Under the pieces are notes generated by a model. That model saw only the letters and a list, made by a program, of their open reading frames with translations. It was not told the origin of the DNA and ran no database searches. A program made the position numbers and the translations under genes. DNA of 36,146 nucleotides, from assembly GCA_944384125.1 (NCBI GenBank), contig CALWSF010000031.1, forward strand, positions 1 to 36,146, read 5' to 3'. Of the stretch, positions 24,095-34,200 are shown piece after piece (the first letter of the stretch is position 1; the number at the start of each line of letters is the position of its first letter). This DNA comes from an uncultured Lachnospiraceae bacterium. Its GTDB lineage: Bacteria > Bacillota > Clostridia > Lachnospirales > Lachnospiraceae.

Positions 24095-24925
24095 ATGAAA
24101 ATGAAAAAAAGACTGGTTGCCTGCCTGCTTGCGGCAGGAATGGCATTGTCCGGGGCAGGAACGGCTCTGGCAGCTGATTACATTAATGGTGGACATTTTA
24201 GTGATCCCAACACACTGACCTGGGAATGGAATGATGGAACGGTAGTTACCTTCGGACGCGGGCCTGTTTTTTCAGACGTACACCCGGAGATAACCGATCC
24301 GGAATACTACTTAAAGGAATTAACGCAGTATCCGGGAGAGACTGGTGTAGTGTATAACAGCCAGGGGAATCCGAAAGCAGATTACTCAGACGAAGCAGTA
24401 GCAGAGCTTCAGAAGTTTGTCAACAGCTTTGACTGGATTCATTCGGATGAGCTGACAAGAGCGCAGATGGTACATGATCGGATTTCCAATGGATTTTCTG
24501 GAAATTATTATGAATCACCGGATGGGAGCTTCAGTGTACTTTTGAAAAAGCATGGTGTATGTGCCGACTTTGCAGATGAGTTTGCAATCTTGTGTCGTAT
24601 TGTAGGTCTCGAATGTGAAACATACAGCCCCAGTTATTTGCATCGAGCCTGTCTTTTAAAGATTGGAAATCAGTGGTATACAACGGATCCAACACAGACG
24701 GTAGTATTCCTGTCAAATTCAAAAACGTATCCGGTAGACTATGAGACAGAGCTTCATCGGTATGAGAATGAAGCAAAAGCGGAAAGAGAGCAGTTTATGC
24801 AGGAAAACCCCGATGACCCGGTTGCACAGCTTATGATATGGAATCAACAGCTTTCTGTAGGGGAAATTACGTTGGATGAATTCAATGTTAGATACAATGC
24901 ATTGGTAGAACAGTATGTGAAATAA
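24095..24925 (+). CDS. Secreted transglutaminase-like (Cys-protease-fold) protein
   Basis: The 276-residue protein has a signal peptide (MKMKKRLVACLLAAGMALSG, cleavage likely after 'ALA' near residue 26) and a transglutaminase-like domain in the middle. The expected triad is seen as Cys156 in 'KHGVCADFADEFAIL', His183 in 'SYLHRACLLKIGNQW' and Asp198 in 'YTTDPTQT'. The last ~60 residues form an acidic helical tail ('EAKAEREQFMQENPDDPVAQ'). There is no wall anchor, so it is probably released or held by contacts. Such domains act as cysteine peptidases or as cross-linking enzymes; which one cannot be told. GAGGAGG precedes the ATG. A terminator follows 33 bp after the stop. Confidence 0.85.
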   Translation: MKMKKRLVACLLAAGMALSGAGTALAADYINGGHFSDPNTLTWEWNDGTVVTFGRGPVFSDVHPEITDPEYYLKELTQYPGETGVVYNSQGNPKADYSDEAVAELQKFVNSFDWIHSDELTRAQMVHDRISNGFSGNYYESPDGSFSVLLKKHGVCADFADEFAILCRIVGLECETYSPSYLHRACLLKIGNQWYTTDPTQTVVFLSNSKTYPVDYETELHRYENEAKAEREQFMQENPDDPVAQLMIWNQQLSVGEITLDEFNVRYNALVEQYVK

Positions 24926-24958
24926 AAGATAAATCAAATAGATATTAGGAGTTAAAAA

Positions 24959-25006
24959 GCCTTCAACCGGCATCCTTATTCAGGAGTGTTGGTTGAGGGC
25001 TTTTTT
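24959..25006 (+). terminator. Terminator-like hairpin 17 bp before the second small paralog
   Basis: GCCTTCAACC (24959-24968) pairs with GGTTGAGGGC (24991-25000), a 10-bp stem with one G-U pair, followed by six T (25001-25006) and preceded by a short A run. It ends the transglutaminase-like gene, and is only 17 bp from the next ATG, so that gene must depend on read-through or on a promoter inside or upstream of the hairpin. Confidence 0.8.
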
Positions 25007-25023
25007 GGTGGGAGAAACGGGAA

Positions 25024-25236
25024 ATGAAAAAGGATCTTTTTGAAGAGATGAGGCAAAAGGTCGGCTGTCATTACATATCGGACTTACCTTCCCTTAAGGG
25101 AGACGTACAGACCGCAATCCTTATGAATAAGGTGCGTTTGAAGGATTATCCGAAGGAAGAGGCAGTCGAATTTATAAAGTATGTTTTTGGAGAGGAGGAA
25201 GCGGGATGTTATTGCGAAAAATACATAAAAAAATGA
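25024..25236 (+). CDS. Small soluble protein (70 aa), paralog B, overlapping the giant surface gene
   Basis: This paralog of the 59-residue protein at 23732 begins 'MKKDLFEEMRQKVGCHYISD' and contains 'LKGDVQTAILMNKVRLKDYP' and 'FIKYVFGEEE'. The conserved Cys and the Leu-Pro and Tyr-Val-Phe-Gly elements are retained. Its last 10 codons (25206-25236) overlap in another frame the start of the 3628-residue surface protein, whose ribosome-binding GAGGAGG lies inside this gene, so the two should be translationally coupled. The extra C-terminal tail 'CYCEKYIKK' is absent from paralog A and may simply reflect the overlap. The function is unknown; position suggests a regulator, chaperone or export partner of the large protein, which is inference. 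Confidence 0.75.
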   Translation: MKKDLFEEMRQKVGCHYISDLPSLKGDVQTAILMNKVRLKDYPKEEAVEFIKYVFGEEEAGCYCEKYIKK

Positions 25237-28200
25237 AGCGGATGCTGGCAATGCTTTTGGCAACGATCCTTGTTTTGATGATCGTATTTCCATACCTGCC
25301 TCCCTTTCCGGTAAAAGCGGCAGAAAATCAGGTAACACTGACTTCTGCTTTTGGCGATACGAACCTGGGCCATAAGCTTTACTGTATTGATAAAGGAAGC
25401 TATGCGGTCTGGGGAGTGGCGGATGATGGAGATGTGTATGAGAAACACAGTGTTTCCAATGCCGAAGTGCCGCTTTCGTCTACCGATGCCAGGTACATTT
25501 TCTGGGCTATGCTGACATTAAAGGCATCCCTGGGGGATGATAAAGCGAATGGAGTTATTCAGTCTATTAATAATGCGGCACTTGCTTCTGGAAAAACGCC
25601 GATTGGTGCATACGTCAGCGAGGAAGATTTAAAAACCATCATCTATTCCGCAGCTACAAGAGCGAAGTATTCCTGGATTGAGACAGTAGCTGCAAACAGT
25701 GAGGAATACATGAAGATGGGCGGTCTGATTACCGGAGGGGGAGGCGGCTCCACGGTGGGAGGGAAAAAGGTTCCCGACGTGATTGCGGCCAACACGACAC
25801 CCGCTTCTGCCTATCTGGTAGATAAAAGTACACTGACAATTCAGTTTGCTGCGGACGGTTCGGATGCTGACTTTATTCAGACGGTTCCCATTGAGTTTTC
25901 CAATAATGGAGGGGTTGACTTTTATCCAACCCCAACGGATGGGTGGACCTATACGAAAACGGATACCTCCATTACCTTTACGAATCCCAATCCGAAGCCA
26001 CCCCAGGCAATGATTCAGTTTAAAGTAGAGGGAACTCCGTATGCGTCGGCTGGTGGAGGCTATTCCTCTGTGGAGGATGTACTGGAGAGTACACTGCAGA
26101 TCTGGGAGTGTGTGACCTGTTCCGGCGGCCATGTGGGAAATTCCCCGGCTACGCTGGATCCCTGGCTCCATCAGCGTATGGTGTGGATGGAAATTGATGT
26201 ATTACCAAGAAACTACTTTGCTTCTCTGGCAGGCGATCCGATACCGGAGAGCGGCGGTGGTAGCATCCAGTTTAAGGTGTACCGTCATGAGGAGGACTTT
26301 ACATCCACCTATAACGTGCAGCTGGAGAAGTATGACCATGAAACCGGAAAACCCCTGCAGGGTTCCCGCTTCGTGCTTTATGAGCGTTTCGATGATAAGG
26401 ATGAGGTAGATACCGAACGGGATGGCCCCGTCCACCTCTATGAGGGCGGCGGCGAGTATGCCGGCGGCTATACGGATGATCCCGTCCTCTGGGACGGGTT
26501 CCGTCGTCTCGGCACACTGGTTACCGATACGAACGGCCATATCGAGAAAACCATTGAGCACGGATATCACTATGACAAGACATTCTGTGATGGACACCCG
26601 GCCCCTGTTTTTGTTCCTGTGCCGGAACCGGAAATTGAAGAGGATGAGGACGGAAACGAGGAGGTTGTCAATCAGGCGGAGATCGATGCAGCCAAAGCGG
26701 AAAACCAGATGCTGGCAGAAACCTGGCTGCAGTGTGTTTCGGACTGTGAGGAGAAAGCATCCGGCGATTTTGAGGGCGTGCATTTCCACTGGATCATGCC
26801 GGAAGTGGATCAGGGCGAGATTTCTTCCGTTGCTTCCAGCGGCGGAGAGGAAGGCAGCACACCGGATGCCGGAAAGACGGAGAGCGCATCCGGAGAGGAA
26901 TCCTATGAAAAATCCGGCTGTCAGGCGGATTGTCAGGAAACCTATGATAAATTTATCTCCATGCGCTACAGCTATGCCTTTGAGGAGTTTCAGGCCCGGG
27001 AAGGCTATATTCTTCATTATGGTCACAATGATGATCTCCCCATAGAGATTATCCGGACAGATGCATCGGAAAATGGGGCCAATTCGGAGTTTGCCGGTTA
27101 TACGAATGAGGCAGGGCTGAGCGCTTACAGTGCATTCCAAAAGAACACGGGCAGTCTGCAGGAAGCTCCTGCTCTTTTGTCAGCCGGTTCCGGAGATATG
27201 CATAAAAGTACGGAGCTTCTTCCGGTATTCTCTCCCCGGATGATTGAGCAGCGTCTCCTTTTCCCGTTGGACTATGCACTTGCGGCGACAGCCTCAAATG
27301 CGGAAGAGGAACTGGAGGAGGAATCCACGGCAGCGGAGAAACTGGAAGAACCGGAGGAGGAATCCACGGCAGCGGAGAAACTGGAAGAACCGGAGGAGGA
27401 ATCCACGGCAGCGGAGAAACTGGAAGAACCGGAGGAGGAATCCACGGCAGCGGAAAAGCCGGAAGAAGAATCCACGGAGGCAGAGAAACTGGAAGAGCCG
27501 AAAGAGGAATCCACAGCAGCGGAAGAAATGAAAGAGACTGCAGCAGCGGAGAAATCGGAAAACACGGAAGGTTCTGCATCTGCGGAGAAGCCAGAAGCAA
27601 CGGAAGAGTCTGTATCTGCAGAAGAACCGGAAGAGACGGAGAAGCCTGCAGCTGCAGAAAAAAAGACGGAGAAAGAGACAAAGAAAACAGAGGAGGAACC
27701 GCCGCTTTCTCTCTCCCCCCATGAGACTGGATTCGTTCGCTCCGGGTTTGAGTTTATCGATGAGGATGGCTATGAGCCGGAGGAAGAGGAGGAGAACGAA
27801 GAAGCAGGAAAAGCGGCTGCGGAGACCGGAACCGGTTCGGCTGCTATGGCAAGTCCCTCTTCTTTGTATACCTGGAGTGCTCAGAAATCGCTCTATCTGG
27901 CAGCACCGCTTTCCGGAGACGAAGGGGACGGGGGAAGCGCCGGCGGAGCACTTTTTGAGCCGGCATATCAGGCCGCTCTTACCTCGGCCAGTGTCGGAGC
28001 TTCTGTTACCCCGGGCGATCCGGATCGCTTCAGTCACTGTAATGGGGCAGACGGCGAGGGCGATATGTTCCGGGTTTACGATCATCGGACGGAGGGCGAG
28101 ATCCATCTTAACAAGCGGGATCTCGATCTGGCGGCAGGGGAATCCGATTCCTACTCCGCTTATGGCGATACCCAGGGCGATTCGACCTTAGAGGGTGCGG

Positions 28201-31200
28201 TTTACGGCCTCTTTGCGGCGGATGATATCGTGCATCCCGATGGAAAGACCGGCGTGGTGTACCGCAAAAACAACCTGGTATCCGTTGCGTCAACGGATAA
28301 AAACGGCGATGCGTCATTCCTGGTCTTTACGGAAGCCCCCGGCAGAACCTATGACTATAAGACCGGCACGATTACGGCAACAGGAGATGGTTTTACCGGT
28401 CCCCAAAACCTTTATACAGCCAATGTAACAATCGATGACTATACGGAGGACAGCCAGCATGTGCGTACCTATGTAAACAATGCGGAAAATAACGGCAACT
28501 GCTGGATTGGCCGCCCCCTTATCATGGGCGACTACTACATCAAGGAGCTGAGCCGTTCGGAAGGGTATGAGCTTTCCATCGGAAACAAGGGAAATGCCAA
28601 AACCAACTTTGGCCAGGATGTGACGGCCGGAGCCGGAGAGGAAGGAAACGGCCATGTGTCTGTGGTTACGCAGATGTACGGCGAGGAACAGACGGGAGAG
28701 GGCGGACCGGCCGGCCCCAACGAGATCTTTTTTGCCGTGGAATCCATGGATACGGACGGAGCTTCCTATGATCTTCTCTTAACCAATCTTCCGGAGGGCG
28801 CAAAACTCTACCGGAAGGATGTCGGAACGGAGAAAAAAGAAGTGGAAGTGGGAACCGGAACCTACGAAGAGGTGGATACCGGCATCCCGGCTGTGGCCGA
28901 GAATGACTACCAGTACCCGAAATACAATGCGGATGGAAGTCTGATGCAGGTTGATCAGCCAATCAATTATGTTTCTGACTTTATTCTTCATGCGCCGGGA
29001 AAGACGCTGGATGCGTCCCTGGTTACCAGTGCCCTCACACAGAAGGAGGGGACGATGACGGCGGATCAGGTGGCAGCCGAGCTTGGCACGGCGTTTGACC
29101 TGGGTACCGACCTGAAATTCGTCAAAATCAAGGTGGAGGCTGCCCTCCGGAGAAACGGAAAGGCGACTCCTTCTCTAAAATCCGGCGGAACAACCCGGTA
29201 TTCCGATATGACAGGACCAGTCTATGACGGCGGCGTCCGGGAGGGCGAGACGGATATATACGGTCTTTCCGGCGTAACACCGGGACAGCCGGCAGCCTAT
29301 ACGGTTTACGGAAGTCCGGTGCAGACTCTTTCCATTGAAAAGACAGCCGGCATGACCGTGGAACAGCTGATCCGTTCGATTCTGGATTACTATAACACCA
29401 ACAGCTATTTAAGCTATGGCGGAATTGACAGCATGACGGATGTGGGAGACCGATACCTGGTTACCGTGTATGCCGGCATTGCCGGAAAACCGGATGACTT
29501 TATGGTTACAACCCAAGACGGGGAGACGATCCTTTATCACGGTGTGCCGTATATACCGGATGATACATCCCTGCCGCCGCGTCTTATCTATGCTTCCTAT
29601 GCAGAGAAGGAAAACGCCGATCACTTTGGAACCTATGCGGATTTTTCCAGCAGAAAGGTGGGAAGCACCACGGTAGGCTCCGCAACGTTTATCACGGATG
29701 CCGTGGCGGACGGAGCGGGAAATCTGCACTCCAGAACGGTAAAGGAGACCGTTTATTATAAAACCGGAGAAACGCCCCGCGATAAAAACGGAGCGGTAAT
29801 CACGAAAAAAGAGTATAAGGAGATTACGGTAAAGCAGACCATTGAGACGGAAAAAATCGTGTGGGTACCGCTTTCCATGAACCGGCTGGCGGACGGAAAC
29901 TACCTGGCCCATATCCAGGCGGCCTTTACGGATTCCTTCGGGAAAGGTCAGACGAATGCGGGTGTTCTGCGGACGCTGGACTTTAAGGCCGTTCTTCCGG
30001 AAAACACGGTAATTCTGACCGGGGAGGATGTCTCGGTTTTGGGAAACGGCTTTGAGGCCGGGAAACCGATGAACACAGCCAGCTACTATCCGCTGGTAAA
30101 GAAGGCCCGGGCAAAGGCGTATTTAAACTATGAAAACATGGCCATTGCCGGGGAGGATTCCTATATCGAGACGGTAACGCTTACCTACCCCGGACAGAAT
30201 CAGGTGTATGAGGATGCGGGAACCCGTCTTAAGGCCGTGGGAGTAAAGGAGCGCATTATCCGGCAGAAGGTAAAAATCAGTAAGGATATCAGAACAGCAG
30301 AGGGGGATCGTTATGACTTTAATACGAACGCTGCCTCCGGCCATGAGGATTCCTTTACCACCGGAGCCGGAGCGGACGGCCAGGCGGCGGATGCCCTTCC
30401 CAATTTCCGTTTTAAGGCATACTTAAAATCCAACCTGGAACGGCTTTACCGGAATGAAGCCGGGGAGATTGTCTGGCTGGACCGGGATGGAAAGGAAGTT
30501 GACATAACAGAGTATGAAAAGAATTATCCGGAAATGAAGGAGGAGGATGCGGCAGCGCAGAAGCTGTTTACCCGGGTGGAGCACCGGACGGATTCCGATA
30601 CAGCGGGCTCTGTAAGCAACAACGTGTGGGAGAGTGCGGTAAACGCCAATGAAAGTCTTTACTCTTACGGGGAAGAAGGTCTTCTTTTGGACCATCAGAA
30701 TCCCGGTTATACAAGACTTTTAGAGACTATCACGGTACCGGCCGAGGACGGAGCCGGAACCGTGCGCTTTGTCTCCCGTTATAACTATGAAAAGTTCTTT
30801 GCGGCGCTGCAGGCAGCCAATCAGGATGTGTGGGATAAGAAGGATGCGTCCTCCACTTCCTTTAAGCCGCTTGCCTGGATTCGGGCTGCCATTTTCGGAA
30901 CCGGGGGAGGTGAGAAAGCCGATCCGGTTGACCATAACAATGAAGCCATTCAGAACACGGCGAACACGGGAACGGCTGCTTCTGAGGTGGCCAGACGCTC
31001 CGATGCGGTCCGCCAGTTTGCCATCGACTGGTACCTGGAGGATGAGGTTAAGAAGCGGACGGAGACAAACGGGGACGGAGAGCGGCAGCCGGCCGGCGGG
31101 GAGGAGCCCTATCAGGATTCGGTGTATGATGAATCCCTCTATGCGGCTATCTTAAAGGCGGAGAACTATCTAAAGCCGTTCTATGCTTACGATCTGGATG

Positions 31201-34200
31201 AGATTTATGCGGTTCGCTGGGACAGTGCGCCGGAGGGAGGAAGCGATAAGGATGCGACAACCCTCTCGGCGGATACGGAATACACCCAGGGCGAAGAACA
31301 CTGTTATTACGGAGTTTCCCGGTATCTGCCCTACGGAACCTATGTCTGTGTGGAACAGCAGCCGGAGGAACCGGCCCTGTCGGATTTTGCCAATCAGCAT
31401 TACCAGACCGATCTTCCCAAAGAGATTGAGGTGCCGAGCGTCTATGAGCCGGCCGGGAACCAGGAGGAGCCGGAAAAGCTGCACACCTTTTACCGGTATA
31501 TGGCTTCAGATACGCCGCAGGAACTGGCGGGCAAGTACCAGATTCGCATGAATGAGGAGTGGGCAGGAACCAATTCCCAGGATCAGCGGGAGTATGTGAT
31601 CCGGGCCCACAACAATGACGGCGGTTTTGAAGTGTTCAAGTACGGCCTGTCCGTCCGCCATCTGACCGGAACGATTACCTATGAGGGCGGAACCTACCCC
31701 TATCAGGGCTTTTCCATCGCGCAGGAGGAGTCGGATCCCTTTAAAGACGTATATGCCGGAGAAAATGCCGGATGTGATTATCCGGTTAATCATGCGGTAG
31801 AGCAGTACTATGCTTACGCTTCTCTGGCGGAACAGGCGGAGACGGCGGATGATGTGCGGTATCCGGGAGGCGAAACGGATGACAATAACCCCTTTGGCTA
31901 TCAGTTTAAGGATCAGGTAAAAACGATTACCGGTGCCCTGACCGGTTATGACGGCCTCTATTTCCAGGCCCTTGTTCCCTACAGTGTAACGGAGCCGGCG
32001 GCCTCTGCGGTCTACAGTCCCGACGATTTTCAGGGATACGCGGACCGGCGGTATCACAATACGTTTTACACGGCGAAGCTCCGGATTGAAAAGCTGGATT
32101 CCGAGACAGGGGAAAGTCTTCTTCATGACGGGGCGGAGTTTGCCATTTATGCTGCCGAGCGGGAGGACAGTGCCGATTCAGAGGGTCGGGTCCGGTTCTA
32201 TGAGCGGGACACGGAGGTAACAGCCAGCCGGGAGTTTTTAACTGCCATGGGCGCAAAGGAGATTACCCCGGTTGATAAGAGTGAACTGATTCCCTCTACC
32301 TATCCCTGGAGAAAACCCTATACGGGACTCTATACCGGGATTATTCCGGCGGGAACCCCCATCTGCCGGGAAGAGGAACAGGTAACCATGGCGGATGAAT
32401 CCGGCATCCAGACCGGAACCTTCCGGGTATTCAGTACCCTGACGGATTTCGTTAGGGGTGGAGAGGAACATGTTCCCACCCGGCAGAATGTCGGCTATCT
32501 GGAGACACCCCAGCCTTTGGGTGCCGATGTCTATGTACTCTGCGAGATGGATCCGCCGGCGGGCTATGCCCGCACCAAACCCATTGCGGTGGAGGTCTAT
32601 TCGGATGAAGTGACCTATTACCTGGACGGAGACCGGGACAATCGGGTAGCGGCAGCCATTTATGAGGAGGAAAAACGATGGAGTGCGGATAACGGAGAGC
32701 CGTACCGGAATGAGGACGGCACCGTTCCCAACTATAACAAGCAGAGGGATTTTCAGGATCTGGCGCGGATCTATGTGAACAACACGCCGATCCGGCTGGA
32801 GGTTTCCAAGGTTAAGCAGGATGATACTGAGATTTTGTATGAGTTAAATGAACGGGTGGAGGGAACCCTGACCCAGCTGGATGCCCTTTACGGCCTGCAG
32901 AACCTGGAGCTTGCTTATAATGAATCCGGCTTTTATCTGGGCTACGGCTGGCCGAAGGGCTTTCTGGATGCCCTTAAGAAAAAGCAGGCGGCCGGAGAGA
33001 AAATAGAGATTCTCTACGAGGACGGCGTCTTTACGGGACGTGCCATACTGACCCGGACGCCGGAGACGGCGGATGATACGAACCGCTACCTGCCGGGCGC
33101 GACCATGACGCTTTATGAGGCGATTCCCGTAACGGAAAACGGGGACAGCGGCGACCGGGGCTATTCCGGTGTCAATGTCGTGCGGGATTCTTACGGAAAT
33201 GTAACCCAGATGTATGTGGAGAAGGGCTATGCGGGAAAGAAAACCCTCTATGTAAAGGATAAGGACGTGGAGGGCGATGCGGAAAATGATTACACCCGCT
33301 ATACCTATCAGGATGCGCTTGACGATGCGGGGGCCGGAACCTGGATTTCCAAAACGGTAGAGCGCGAAGATACCGACATTCTTTACTATGATCTGGGTGC
33401 GCTGCAGGTCTTTACCGAAGTGGGAGGTAAACGGTGCGGTTATGACCGGGAGGGAACCCCGGTGCAGTTAAAGGACGGGCAGAGTATATTTGCCTTAAAG
33501 GACGGAAGTCCGTATCTGGAGATTGTGTGCTTAAACTATGGCGGCCTTTCCTACAGCACGGGCGACCGGCTCTTTGATGCGGTACCGGAGGGAACGGAAT
33601 TTTACCATCTGGACAGCGAAGGGAACCGGGACGCCTGGGTAGATCCGTATACCGGCATGGCCTATACCACGGAGGAAGGGACCGGAACCGTGATGGTGTG
33701 GCCGGTTAAGCTTTCCTTTGATGCGTATGGAAATGTGATTGCGAAGGAGAAGATTAAAACGGGCCGTCTGGCAACCATGCAGGCGGACACAGAAGAGGAG
33801 TACGTGGTGGGAACGTATGACGGCGTTTCCCTGAAGCCGGGTGTAAATCCGGTTCTTAAGGAGAATGGCCTTCCGGAATACTACCAGCGCTCTTCCCTGA
33901 CTTACCGGAAAGGCGAACCGGTTTATGACCGGGACGGCGACTACGTGCGCTATAAATATTCGGATCTTCTGGAAGCTTTTGATTTTTCTTCCTGGGAGGT
34001 GGTGCGCCGTGCGCTCCTGGAGAATGTGGGCGATCCGGAAGATGCTGAAGATGACCTGCCCCTTTACCACCGGCAGGGAGAGAGCTATCTGATGGAAAAC
34101 ACCTGGGTAACCGGGGAGACAACCCCCAACGATCCCTTTGATGAGCAGGTTATCACGGAAGGACAGGTGGATGTGTTAAAACGCGTTCCCAGTGGCTTCT

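Noticed and set aside
27049-28106. Long minus-strand and alternate-frame ORFs opposite the Glu-rich repeats
   Set aside because: Repetitive codons leave other frames open; the products are low-complexity Ser/Phe/Arg repeats with no start signals.
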